From NCBI GenBank assembly GCA_963576735.1, contig OY755171.1, forward strand, positions 5,084,001 to 5,148,000: DNA of 64,000 nt, in the 5' to 3' direction. This DNA comes from Bedellia somnulentella. Taxonomy: Eukaryota > Arthropoda > Insecta > Lepidoptera > Bedelliidae. The position numbers and the translations under genes are program-made. The notes beneath the pieces were generated by a model. That model saw nothing but the letters and a program-made list of their open reading frames with translations, searched no databases and was not told the DNA's origin. Below are positions 33,200 to 43,340 of the stretch, piece after piece; within the stretch, counting starts at the first letter, position 1, and every line of letters begins with the position of its first letter.

Positions 33200-34931
33200 T
33201 GCTCTGGGCGGATCGGGTCAGGGACCCGACGATGTGCAGTAACGATTGCATTTGTTGGAAGATTACTTCCAATGTGGCTGCCATCGTTTGGAGCTGAGCT
33301 GCGTCGAGCTGTGCTGGGCTTTGTTGAGCTGTGCCTCGCTGAGCTGTGTCACGCTGTGTTGAGCGGTGCTGAGCTGTGCCTTGTTGGGATGGCACGTGGG
33401 CGGGCTCGAATGACGACTGGGCCGCTGAGCGAGTCGAAGCGGCTGGCCTCGATTGCTTCTTTGACTGCGTCTCTGCGGCGGTGGCTGTCGTCGTCGTCGT
33501 CGCCGTGGCGGTGTCAGTGGCGGCGGGGCCTCGGCGGGAGCCGCGGCGTTTGCCGCGCCTCCTCTTCTTCTTAGCGGCTGCTGCGCGGTCTGTCGCGTCG
33601 TTGGCCGGTGCCATAAGAGTGGTGGCGGTGGCGGCGACTGTCTCGGCCCTCGCAGCTGCCGTAGGTTTTCGAAGCCCGGTCTTAGCCACCGTGCTGGCGG
33701 CTTTGTTGCGAGCCTCCCTCACGAAGACGGGACACGATGTGTTGTTCGCCGTGTGTGGGCCCCCACAGTTGGCGCACGTCGGCGGCTCGTCTCTCGGTCT
33801 CGGGCAGGCGGCGGCTGCGTGCGGCTCCCCGCAGCGCACGCAGGCTTGTTGGCGGTGGCAACAGTGCGATGAGTGTCGAAACTGTTGGCAGCGGTGACAT
33901 TGCGCGGGGCCGCGCTTGCCACGCCATGTCTCGATCTTGACTCGAGGCATGTTTAGGAGCTCGGTGATCTCGTATATGCGGGGTACGAGATCCGCAGTGC
34001 GTCGTAGCTCGGCGTAGTAGAGGCAGCCAGGCCTTCCGGATTTAGGGCGGATTGGGCGGGCATACTCCGCTTCGAATCCGCGCTGTCGTAGCTCCGCTAA
34101 TATCTCGTCGACGGGGGTGTCGACGGGTAGGCCTCGGATGGCGATCTTCAGGTTTCGCTCCGCCGGCAGTGAGTAAGAAAACCACGATATGTGGTCCGTC
34201 TTCTCCAGCTGCGTGAGGTACCGCTGTATTGTGCGGTGTTCCTCATCGGAGGTCGGGAAGAATCGCACGCCCCTGCCATAAGGGCGTGCGTTCGGCGGGT
34301 GGCCGATCTTTTCCCTCAGCGCCTTGAAGTGTAGAGGCCAGTTGGGTAGGGCCTCTACAATGAGCGGCGGAATGCGCTTTTTGGCCGGCTTAGGCTGCGG
34401 CGGCGGCGGCGTGGTGTTGGCCGCGGCGGAGCGCTGGGACGGTGAGCTCACGTCCTCCATGCTGGCGCTGCGGCTCGCGCCTTGTGATGGCGCTGGCGAT
34501 TTCGCTGCGTCAGCGAAAGTGCGGGCGGCGGCGGTCGTGGGCGACGGCTTGTTGCACGCCCTCTTCTCACTGCCGCAGTCGTCGTCCGAGTCCGGGCTTC
34601 GGGGGCGGCGGGCCGGGCGGGCGTCGGTGGTGGCAGCCGTAGGCTGGCTCAGGAGATCGACGTAATCGTCGTAAGTCTCCGCGGGCAGATAGCCGCGGAG
34701 ATCCTCCAGCATCTTGGCGCGGCGGGCGGAGGCGTCATAAGCGCACTCCGCCGCGGGGCGCGAAGTCTCGGCGGTGGCGGCGGCGGCGGCGGCGGCGGGT
34801 CGGCGAGTCGCGTTGCTCGACACCGGTGTCCCGAACAGCTCGGGAGACGGCGAACGCGGTGAGTCCGTCTCCATGACGCGGAGCGAGCTCATAGGGCTCG
34901 ATCTCCGCATATGCGGCTTGTTGCCCGCCAT
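33189..34931 (-). CDS. LINE ORF1: gag-like nucleic-acid-binding protein
   Basis: The first ATG in this frame is at 34931; four further upstream codons start with TTG and are not needed. The protein is 580 residues and packages the LINE RNA. The N-terminal half is low in complexity, rich in alanine, proline and serine. Around residues 260-340 (LKIAIRGLPVDTP ... GCLYYAEL) is the domain usually seen before the zinc knuckles in Jockey gag proteins (PRE_C2HC). Three CCHC knuckles follow at about 345-358 (CHRC..), 364-376 (CVRCGEPH..) and 386-400 (CANCGGPH..). The C-terminus is rich in basic residues (KKKRRRGKRRGSRRG) and in QQ/TAQ repeats. Its stop codon overlaps the ORF2 start. No break is present. 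Confidence 0.93.
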   Translation of the reverse strand: MAGNKPHMRRSSPMSSLRVMETDSPRSPSPELFGTPVSSNATRRPAAAAAAATAETSRPAAECAYDASARRAKMLEDLRGYLPAETYDDYVDLLSQPTAATTDARPARRPRSPDSDDDCGSEKRACNKPSPTTAAARTFADAAKSPAPSQGASRSASMEDVSSPSQRSAAANTTPPPPQPKPAKKRIPPLIVEALPNWPLHFKALREKIGHPPNARPYGRGVRFFPTSDEEHRTIQRYLTQLEKTDHISWFSYSLPAERNLKIAIRGLPVDTPVDEILAELRQRGFEAEYARPIRPKSGRPGCLYYAELRRTADLVPRIYEITELLNMPRVKIETWRGKRGPAQCHRCQQFRHSSHCCHRQQACVRCGEPHAAAACPRPRDEPPTCANCGGPHTANNTSCPVFVREARNKAASTVAKTGLRKPTAAARAETVAATATTLMAPANDATDRAAAAKKKRRRGKRRGSRRGPAATDTATATTTTTATAAETQSKKQSRPAASTRSAAQSSFEPAHVPSQQGTAQHRSTQRDTAQRGTAQQSPAQLDAAQLQTMAATLEVIFQQMQSLLHIVGSLTRSAQSNGY

Positions 34932-34985
34932 TTGTGTTAGCAAATGGCGGACACAGTGGCCGCTTTAGTCAGGGTGACGGACTAG

Positions 34986-35420
34986 CTGTAACAGAGTAAA
35001 AGAAAAGTATTAGAATTATACACAACTCAAATTGAATACAATTTAGAGACAATAGAATTGTGGCTTCGTTGGCGGCCGTGGGAACGGGATAGCTCAGCCG
35101 GCGAGTCGTAGCTACGCGGCGGCGGCTACCTGCCCGGGCTGTAACAGTAAAGAAAGGGTCAGTGAGCGTGCGTAGTGTTCGTTTTTAACACAAATTACGT
35201 TGCAATAATTTGCAAAAGTAATGAATGTTATAACGAATCTTATGCAGCCGGCAGTCTGAAACAGAGAAGAAACAAACAGAAATGATTAGAATAGTAGTCG
35301 GTTGCACGACCACGTGGCTTGGGCACGAACAAGGCGCGGGGCTGCTGGAGCTCGACGCTGGCGATGTTGCAGTGCTGTGGCGGCGGTGGCGATACACTCG
35401 TGGCTGAAACAGAGAGAAAT
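34986..35420 (-). promoter_or_regulatory. Four 3'-splice-site-like motifs in the LINE leader
   Basis: On the minus strand, pyrimidine runs followed by AG occur at 35420-35404 (TTTCTCTCTGTTTCAG), 35279-35256 (TTTCTTCTCTGTTTCAG), 35160-35139 (CTTTCTTTACTGTTACAG) and 35007-34986 (TTCTTTTACTCTGTTACAG). Their similarity and spacing (about 116-148 bases) suggest function or a decayed tandem origin. Whether splicing occurs cannot be seen from the sequence. Confidence 0.55.
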
Positions 35421-35669
35421 GAAGATTAATAGCCGTGAAAACGACTGTTGATAGTTGTGAAAACAACTGTTTTGCTTTTGCATGCAAAGGGCGCGTGGCT
35501 GCGAACAGACGCGGCGACGATGCGATGCAGAAGCGAACTCGATGAGCGGTGCGCGGCGGGTGCGGCGCGGAACAGATGGGCTTCGACTCGGGCGGACGAT
35601 TGCGCGACACAACCTTCTGCCTCGGGAGCACGGAGCGGAATCCTCCGGCGAAGCGCGGCCATCGACGCG

Positions 35670-35679
35670 CTATTTATAG
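35670..35679 (-). promoter_or_regulatory. TATA-like box in the LINE leader
   Basis: CTATAAATAG on the minus strand, at the boundary between the AT-rich outer and GC-rich inner leader. It would place a transcription start near 35640. Jockey elements often use internal promoters, so its use is uncertain. Confidence 0.35.
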
Positions 35680-36368
35680 GCACGCGCCGCCCGGCGCAAA
35701 CAACTACGACCCTGCATTTTAAATTTGTAATATCTTCGGTAATATTCACTTAAATTACATGCTGTAAAAAGCATATTGATCTATAATAAATGCACAATTT
35801 ATTTAAGGTACTTAATTGGATAAGGATTAATGTTGTATTGTTTAAAATCACTTCGTAAATAACCATTTTTTAGTAAAGAATAAAAAAGAGTTATTTTGGG
35901 TTTTCCCTAAGAGATAGACATATACCATCGCGGACTTTTTTGTCGAACTTTTTAAGGTAAACAATACTGTAGTACATTATTTTGGTCTATCTCGTAGGGT
36001 TCAGCCAGCGTTTGCAATATAAGCGCAAAATACGTGCTTATTTACGACATCACATTAGAAACCTTTAAATTTATCAGTGTTTTTCTACTATATTATGCAT
36101 TTATTATACATACAAACCTTCCTTAAGAATCACTCTATCTATTAAAAAAAACCGCATCAAAATCCGTTGCGTAGTTTTAAAGACCTAAGCATACATACGG
36201 ACATACAGCGAAAGCGACTTTGTTTTATACTATGTATTGATACAAGCTGAATATAAATTGTTTCTAAGCATTTACTACAACATAAAAATTAAATGTTATG
36301 GGTGGACATCCCCTACACTTTGAAGTGTAAAAAAATGTTTATATATTATTCTCCGACTATCTCATAAC

Positions 36369-36732
36369 CTAACATAACATAAACGTTCACGCCTTTTATC
36401 CCCGAAAGGGTTGGCAGAGGTACCAATACTTCTGAACTCACATGGCAGCGCCATCTAGTGTCCAGAGAAGGTACCCACGTTTTGCTTAGACAGTGTACTC
36501 ACGTGATAGAGGGCAGGCCTATTGCCGTTTTGTACGAATACACTGTCACATGACTAAGTACAACTCAGCCATGTGGGTTTCCTCACGATGTTTTCCCTCA
36601 CCGTTAACAACCATGATAAATTAACCACACATATGACTTTTGAAAAGACAAATTGGTGTAGGCCCGACCCATGATTGGAACTCACGCCCTTCTGTTTTCG
36701 GGCGGGTGTTCTACCCACTGGACTATCATGTC
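36369..36732 (-). mobile_element. SINE-C copy, full length
   Basis: About 364 bp, from the tRNA-like head (TAGTCCAGTGGGTAGAACAC on the minus strand, B-box-like GAGTTCCAATC) to the AACGTTTATGTTATGTTAGG 3' end. No clear target duplication. Confidence 0.9.
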
Positions 36733-37861
36733 ATCTAGATGCTATGATTTATAAAGAGAACGTCAAGCTTTTCGTTTTCATAAAATTTTGTCATTCATTT
36801 TAACATTCACAATTTTGAAAAATTACAAAAGTTATATAAAGACATCCCATGGTTGCATTTTCATTGATTTCAATATTAACAAAGATTTTGAAATTTATTC
36901 ACTGACAACCCTGTAAACAATGTAGCAACTAAGCCGGAATAAATTTGCTTAAGTTCCCAAGACGCGACGGGTGTTAAGCGGTTGAAAAATGTCCCTTGGA
37001 CCAAGTAATAAAGCAACAGGGAGACAACAAGAGAAGATCTATAGTACAAGGAACGAAAATAATGCGCCTTTTTTTTCAACAAAAACTTGTGAACTGTATC
37101 TTTCCTTTCTATTTGGATGAAGAATATAAAAGTCTCACTTCAGTGTTATAAAGAATTTATTGTGCGTTGTTTCAAGATTAATAGTTGATACCAAATTATC
37201 GTCCTTTTTTGCCATTCGCGAGCATAACATGAATATTTTAGTGTATTTGACTTTTGATCTAATCATTTATGGCCATCTACTATCGAAATCACCATCTACA
37301 TTGTACATATAAATCACATTTAACAATATTTTAATACATCTGCACGGGCTTTGACTCATGAATAAGTTGCCTTAGATGTAGTAATTTTCCGAGTTGATCT
37401 AAATTTATTTTTTGTGGTAAGTATCTACTGACATTACCATCTATTTTCTGTCTATCGATACTATAATAAGGCTGTACCGAGGTCAAAACTGTACATTGAA
37501 GAAAAAAAAAAACCGGAGGAATATGTTTCATTTTCGATTCTGAAGCCACATTTGCGCTTTTTAAAAAAAAATACTGTCTAAATGATATGAATGATTTGAT
37601 ATGAATGCAGCTTAAACACCTGGCATATGTTGATATAGGATATCATTCATTCCGTATTTTGCAAGGGTTCCCACAGAAGCAAAAAAAACACATATTTTAT
37701 ATGGCTCCCCATATTTACACGATTCATTTTTTCATCGAGTGACTTTTACAAAATAAATGTCCATTTAATTGTTTGTCAACAGTATGACTGCTAGATATAT
37801 AGCTTATCAAAAATTTGAAGTCAACACTAACGTCTTCGTGGCGTAGCACTATACCGTTTGG
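36733..37861. other. AT-rich DNA without recognisable features
   Basis: Only chance-length reading frames. Confidence 0.5.
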
Positions 37862-37865
37862 TTAA

Positions 37866-38465
37866 CCCTCGGCGTGCCTGGTAGGAAAAAGTTACATGGC
37901 GTGCCTGGTGGGTCGGTGAGACCCTAAATTTTAATTATTTTTTTCTCCTACAAATTGATATCAATGTAGTATATTTTTTGATTTTATAATAAATTTAAAC
38001 ATGTTTTTTAGGGTTTTAAATAAAATACGTGTTCGAATTAATAATATTTTCAAAAGAATTTTTAATTAAACTTTTACCTTGTTTTTTAATGTAGAATTAA
38101 ACATCTTTTGTTCATAAACATGAAAATCAACTAAAATTAAAGAAATCACAATCAGACTTTGGGGGTCATAATGCACATAGGTTATCTTATATTCTAAGCT
38201 AAAATAATTAGTCTTCTTCATTTCCGACATCATTTTCAGGAAAATAGCAATTTCCACACTGGAAAATTGCATGATCTAGGCACACTTTGGGCTCGTCCTT
38301 TCACTACTAGAGCAGGCCCCGGACTTAGGTAGCGGGCGGAGGGCGACAATCAGTTCACTACGGTCAGCTACTGAGAGCGGTTGCGCGCGAATTTCAAATT
38401 ACAATGAATTATAACGGTTTAACGGCTGCGGTGGGTCTCACAGACCCAACCAGGCATGCCGAGGG
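37866..38465. mobile_element. piggyBac-type MITE with TTAA target duplication
   Basis: 600 bp. The ends are CCCTCGGCGTGCCTGGT and its complement ACCAGGCATGCCGAGGG, flanked by TTAA on both sides (37862-37865 and 38466-38469). Inside lie subterminal inverted blocks (GTGAGACCC at the left and GGGTCTCAC at the right) and a second direct copy of GGCGTGCCTGGTGGGTC at 37898. TTAA plus CCC termini fit piggyBac. The AT-rich centre holds no transposase. Confidence 0.88.
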
Positions 38466-38469
38466 TTAA

Positions 38470-39009
38470 TACTAATCGAACGGAAGACCCAGGTTTGAAA
38501 CTCGGGGATCACTATCTTTTTGCGAATTTTGTCTGAGAGTATGTTTATAACTTTTATTTTTTTAACTATTTTAAACTAATATTCCCATAGATATAGCTAT
38601 ACTTACGCGTAAGTTAATATTATATTCAAGCCTAAGAATGCATAGTTTGTTAATAAAAGCATTTCAATTTTAATTTAGTACCGCCATCTATGACTAAATG
38701 GCTACAATCTCTCACACACCACCAGCAGTCAATGTAGGGGGCAGCACCGGGCGAACACTGCAGCGCCAAACGGCTATCCATACTTACTAAATATAAGCTC
38801 ATTTTTAAACGTAGACACTTGGCACAAAATGGTTGTTTTCATGATTTTTATGAACAATTAAAAAGCTTTTTTGGAACTCACCCCCTAAGGGATTGAAATA
38901 TAGTATACAGATTTTTGAAATTTCTGTATCTAGAAATTGGAAATTTGATGCGATTGACTGATATAACCACTATAAAAAGGGTTATATGAAATTCATCTAT
39001 TAATCATTC
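38470..39009. other. AT-rich DNA without recognisable features
   Basis: A somewhat GC-richer part at 38680-38790 is not recognised. Confidence 0.45.
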
Positions 39010-39196
39010 ATGAGTATATACTAACGGCTGTAAATCCCATAAAAGGATAGCCACAGCTTCAAAGATAGTAATTCTTTATCCACTTTTAGAAGTTGAATGG
39101 GGAAAAGGTAGTCAAATGGGTCTCCAACTGCATCGCCCAATAATCATCTAAAAAGCCTCAATGTTCTTTACATCTATTACAATACCCGCGGGAACT
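39010..39196 (-). repeat. SINE-A copy, 5' end lost
   Basis: ACGGCTGTAAATCCCATAAA, GGGTCTCCAACTGCATCGCC and AATACCCGCGGGAA. Confidence 0.75.
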
Positions 39197-39344
39197 TAAA
39201 TAAAAAAAAAACAGAAGTTGAGATAATGTTTTAGTGTTTTGGATATAAATATATTGGATACAATGCATCTATTGGTCATCACTTAAATATTTTTCCTTAT
39301 CTCTCTGAAATAAGCTCTTTAATGACGTGTTATTAAAGGAAAAC

Positions 39345-39405
39345 GTAAGTTCTAAAAGTGGCTAAAGAATTTTCTGATTCTGAAACTTTGGCTTTCCCTT
39401 TTAGA
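39345..39405 (+). repeat. SINE-A fragment
   Basis: TTCTAAAAGTGGCTAAAGAA and TTTGGCTTTCCCTTTTAG. Confidence 0.5.
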
Positions 39406-40433
39406 GAAGCTTCGAAATATACTGTTTCCGCATCAAAAAATACTGTGTGTAATTTGTCCTTTCTAAATTATATTGCTTTCACGCTACCAATAGTGTTTCC
39501 AATATTGCTATTTAAGAATAGTTTTTAAAGCTGACAAACTTTAGTACTAATTTGTTACAAGAATGGATTGACTACATCACTGAAATGCATATTTCAATTC
39601 AAATACAAAGTAAGTTTTGGGTTTCAGTCTCGACCATACATTATTTGACAGACATAATTTATTCAGCTCGCTCTTATAACAGGCGGCTTCTGCTACGCAA
39701 TCAAAACTTTCCGCATAACCGTGTGTTGCAACCAATAATTTGGTAAATGGATTTGGGGTTTCGTATTATATTTTCACTTACTTTAATACATAGTTTTATA
39801 ATCACAGCAATTCTATCATAATTCATTTTTCCTTTCGTTCATCATGTATAATATAAGGTGTTTTACTTTCATGCAAGCGTGAAAACATGATAGTCTGATG
39901 GGGTCAATTGGATTCGGTGCTGTTCAAAAAGCTTAGCTGTATGGTGAGATTTGTATATTATATTATAAAAAAAACTTCGATTTTTTTTTTCAATGAATGT
40001 GGCAAGCTACATGTAACTGAAGTAAGAGGTTTTGTAATACCTTGTTTTTTCATATAACATAATAATCCTATTGCATTTTTTAATATAAAAATTGTGCTAT
40101 TATATCACATTAATTACAGCTCAGCATATATATTCACACGGATGGGCTCATGCTTATGAACAATTAAGTAATTTAGCCATATTGCCTAGTGCGTTTATTA
40201 TCTTCTTCCTCAGTGATACTAAACTATGAAATCGTTCTTTCTATTGAAATCTTAAAAGGGATTATTTCGCCATCTTTTTTATTCATTCCATAAATAGTTT
40301 TTTTTTTATTTTACGTCTTTTTCATAAAAATGCATTAAATACAACCAGATATGTTTTAAATTAATAAAACCATAATATCATACTGTTGCTGAGACTATGT
40401 TAAATCATAAAATATAATGATTGTAAATTCCAC
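39406..40433. other. AT-rich DNA without recognisable features
   Basis: No gene or repeat recognised. Confidence 0.45.
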
Positions 40434-40578
40434 CATTAGTTTAGTCAGTTGTGTTTTCGATGCAAACTCATCTAGTAGTTTCTGCTCATATTTTCCGTCG
40501 AGATACGTAACATCGACAGCTGGGTGTCCGTAATTTGCAAAGTGCGCCCGCGGCCAACGGATATCACAGAATATTACT
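40434..40578 (-). other. Orphan open segment, possible exon or relic
   Basis: On the minus strand this GC-richer stretch is open without an ATG and reads like protein: RWPRAHFANYGHPAVDVTYL then DGKYEQKLLDEFASKTQLT. I do not recognise the family. No strong acceptor or donor flanks it. It may be an exon of a host gene, a decayed mobile-element piece, or chance. Confidence 0.25.
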
Positions 40579-40838
40579 TTGTATTTTCAATATTTGAACA
40601 AAAAATATATATTTTTTTCTGTGCATTTAATTTTATTGAGGATATTAATATACAACGGCCGTCTTTTTTCAAAATAAATCTAGCTAAGGTGTATTCGGCA
40701 GGTTTTTTGGTGAGACACAAACATTTTCAAAATGCTTCTGTGGTTAGTAGAATACCTATTATAAATAAATCAGCAGGTGCGCTTCTGTAAAAGTTGTTTA
40801 AATTAAACTCTGTTTTTTATTGTTGGACCATTTCTACA

Positions 40839-40841
<3 letters not shown>

Positions 40842-40870
<29 letters not shown>
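40842..40870 (+). repeat. (TA)n microsatellite
   Basis: About 14 uninterrupted TA units. Confidence 0.95.
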
Positions 40871-40873
<3 letters not shown>

Positions 40874-41018
40874 CTCAGCATATGCAAAAGCAATTAATAA
40901 AAAGTCAAACACGTGTGGTTCTGATTACAACAATTAGAAGAACAATAATATTTTGATACGTTCTATCGCATCCACAAATGATGAATTAGTTGTTTTTTGT
41001 GACATTTTTATTCTTCTC

Positions 41019-41280
41019 ATACATACACATATACTCACGGCAATAAAACACAAGAAGGGGTAGCCAGAGCTTCAGAGCTAGAAACTTCTCAGTCACATTT
41101 GGAAGTTGATAGGGGAAAATGTGATAGAAATAAAGTATCGTTAGTGATGGGTCTGACCGCATTGTCCAAAAACCACTTATAAAGCTCCATCCACTTAGTC
41201 GCCTCATACGACACCCGTGGAGAAAAAAGAGAAAGAGAAAAAAGGAGGAAAAACATTGTAACCCGGCACTACACGGCACT
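41019..41280 (-). repeat. SINE-A copy with A/G-rich expansion
   Basis: From CATACATACACATATACTCA to CCCGGCACTACACGGC, with a GAAAAAAGAGAAAGAG expansion near the 5' end. Confidence 0.85.
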
Positions 41281-41694
41281 TCTTTTAAATATTTTCGTTT
41301 TTCATCTAATAGGTTTATTGTTAAGTTTTTTAAGTGATTTTCTGCAGATACGAATCGCAGCAGTTCTGAATCACAAATAATATAGCTGTTGTATAGATAT
41401 TAAAATGAGTCCTATTTGATTGAAACATCGTTAAATTTAAACTATATGTTAATAATATTGGCGCTTGAATCGGGCTAATATTTACTATAATTGCTTGCGT
41501 TGGCCAAATTCAGTATGTTGAAAAAACGAAATTGTATTTCTGTGTAGTATTATAATTAAAGATAGTCAAGAGGCAATTTTACTGACTTGGAAGATATAGG
41601 TGGGTAATCAAATTTATTCAAAATTTATGAACTGTGTCTAGCTCTTATATCTGCTTTTAAAATTTTGTTATTAAAATAGTAGTTATATAATTAG

Positions 41695-42052
41695 CAACCG
41701 TGATAGCCCAGTGGGTAGAACACTCGGTTATCGTGCAAACGACTAGTGTTCAAATCCTGGGTCGGGCCTACACCAATTTGTCTTTTCTAAAGACATATGT
41801 GTGGTTAATTTATCATGGTTGTTAACGGTGAGGGAAAACATCGTGAGGAAACCCACATGGCTGAGTTGTATATAGTCATGTGACAGTGTATTCGTACAAA
41901 ACGGCGATAGGCCTGCCCCCTATCACGTGAGTACACTGTCCATGCAAAACGTGGGTACTCTGAACACCGGGTGACAAAGTCACGTGATGTTCAGAAGTAT
42001 TAGTACCTCTGCCAACCCCTTCGGAGATATTCGGCGTGAACGTTTATGTTAT
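41695..42052 (+). mobile_element. SINE-C copy, full length with 13-bp target duplication
   Basis: 358 bp with a perfect A-box (TAGCCCAGTGGG), a B-box-like GTTCAAATCC and the complete body. GTTATATAATTAG lies at both edges (41682-41694 and 42053-42065). This fixes the element's ends and shows insertion by target-primed reverse transcription. Confidence 0.95.
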
Positions 42053-42643
42053 GTTATATAATTAGGGTCCTAAATTATAATTGTCTATTTTCCTAAATTA
42101 TAAATAGTCATCAAAATCAAAACATCGAGTCTTCAAACAATATTGAGAATATATTATAGCTGGTAAACATTTCATCATCCTATTAAAAACCTCAAATATT
42201 TAGAATTAATTTGATGTTGATTATATAATATGTATGTCAAATAATTAAATAAATAACACTGCCAAGTAGCTATTAATTAATCTTAGACGCAAAAACGAAT
42301 TTATAGTCCACTCAATGAAGGAAAAATAGGGGAAATAATTCGTGTAAAGGCGATTTTTGGCATAGTTGTAGGGAATGGTGTCTGAAGCAATATACTCAAA
42401 GTACTGAGGGGTGGGGGTGAAGCTAACGGGTAGGGTGGGGTGTAACGGTCCCTTTTTCAGGTTTTATTTCAATAACTCGAAAACGGTAGCTCACAACAAA
42501 AAATGATCTTATATTCAAGTAATCTACATAAAATTCTCTACAAAAAAGGTTACATGCATTTTTTTGCTGGGATCAATATTTGATGAGATATGAAGTAAAG
42601 AAAATAGCCAATGATAAAATTAACGTATATTTCTTTAAAAAAT

Positions 42644-43340
42644 CTAATTATCTTCTAAATCTAAATTATCATCATCGTCGACGATGTTTTCGATGGGAGT
42701 TCCATTAGTGCACGAGCCGGAGCATACACCGCAGACACTGGAGCAGGCAATTCCCGCTTTCCGGCAGCCGCATCGCACCCCACACCCAGTCGTGCATCGA
42801 CAAAATATGGTGTTGAGAATGTAGTCAGGTGCCACAGGATCGTTAGTTGTCACTAGTTTTAGGATGCCATCGTCTCCTCTGGCCCAGCCCCATTGAGTGG
42901 GTGGTAGGGGGTTGCCGAGCCATTGTTGCATCTGTAAAAGTTAGTAATAAGATCAACGTAAGTAAAATTTCATTGAAATCGGTTCAGCGGTTGAAGCGTG
43001 AAAGAGTAACAAACATCCATTCATACATACAAACTTTCGAGATTTAACAAATCATGTAATTAATATTACCTGTAGGTAGACTCTCATCGAGTGCTGCTTC
43101 GAAGCTCCTCTGGTGGGAGGAAGAGTGGCCAGATCTGATTTCGGCTTCATCGATGCTCTCAAAAAAGCTGAGTACCGGTATTTATTGAGATTTTGTTTCT
43201 CGGCAGGCGCTTGGTAAATAGCCAGAAACAGTTTCTCGCCGGCCTGTTCAATACTCTCAGGTGATGTTGATGGCTCACTGAAAATGTCTGAGATTTTTCG
43301 GGTCAGGTCTGGTTTAGCCGTGAACAGCTTAGTAATTCGA
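42644..43340 (-). CDS. CxC-domain protein fragment, two exons
   Basis: The upstream exon (43340-43070) is open in one frame and ends ...ASKQHSMRVYLQ. The downstream exon (42931-42644) starts MQQWLGNPLPPTQWGW and ends with an acidic tail (DDDDNLDLEDN). A 138-base intron (43069-42932) has a GT donor, a TACTAAC branch site and a TTTTACAG acceptor, and joins them in frame. The second exon has CRCTTGCGVRCGCRKAGIAC then SVCGVCSGSC, a cysteine-rich CxC-like zinc-binding motif. From memory, exon order and motifs match the C-terminal part of a large uncharacterised family in arthropods and cnidarians. The N-terminal part is missing: upstream the frame meets a stop at 43346, although an AG at 43342-43341 would allow a further upstream exon. 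Function unknown. Confidence 0.6.
42964..43041 (+). repeat. Non-LTR element 3'-end-like fragment in the intron
   Basis: TCATTGAAATCGGTTCAGCG, GTTGAAGCGTGAAAGAGTAA and ACATACAAACTTTCGAG match a 3' terminal phrase shared by many insect non-LTR elements and their SINEs (recalled, not searched). It lies within the intron of the CxC gene fragment. Confidence 0.6.

Larger units (their letters stand above)
29452..36223 (-). mobile_element. Full-length Jockey-clade LINE
   Basis: A GC-rich island of about 6.8 kb on the minus strand. It has a 5' leader (about 36223-34932), ORF1 (33189-34931), ORF2 (30512-33199) and a 3' untranslated region (30511-29452). Both ORFs are free of stops and frameshifts, so this copy is young. 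ORF1 has gag-like zinc knuckles. ORF2 has an apurinic-type endonuclease and a reverse transcriptase but no RNase H, the Jockey-clade layout. TTTATACTA occurs just outside both ends (29443-29451 and 36224-36232) and may be the target duplication, although similar bases may belong to the element. Base composition differs sharply from the AT-rich surroundings. Confidence 0.9.
34932..36223 (-). other. LINE 5' leader
   Basis: About 1.3 kb upstream of ORF1. The outer part (36223-35720) is AT-rich and contains GTCGCTTTCGCTGTATGTCC and a CGCGGACTTTTTTGTCGAAC block. The inner part is GC-rich. It carries a TATA-like box and four polypyrimidine-plus-AG motifs. The outer sequence resembles, from memory, a short repeat common in Lepidoptera, which may be a deletion derivative of this LINE. 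Confidence 0.6.

Noticed and set aside
33376..33897. 173-codon open frame on the plus strand
   Set aside because: It is the antisense shadow of LINE ORF1, low in complexity (valine/alanine runs opposite ORF1 codons).
40842..40870. (TA)n run as a regulatory element
   Set aside because: An ordinary microsatellite with no supporting context.
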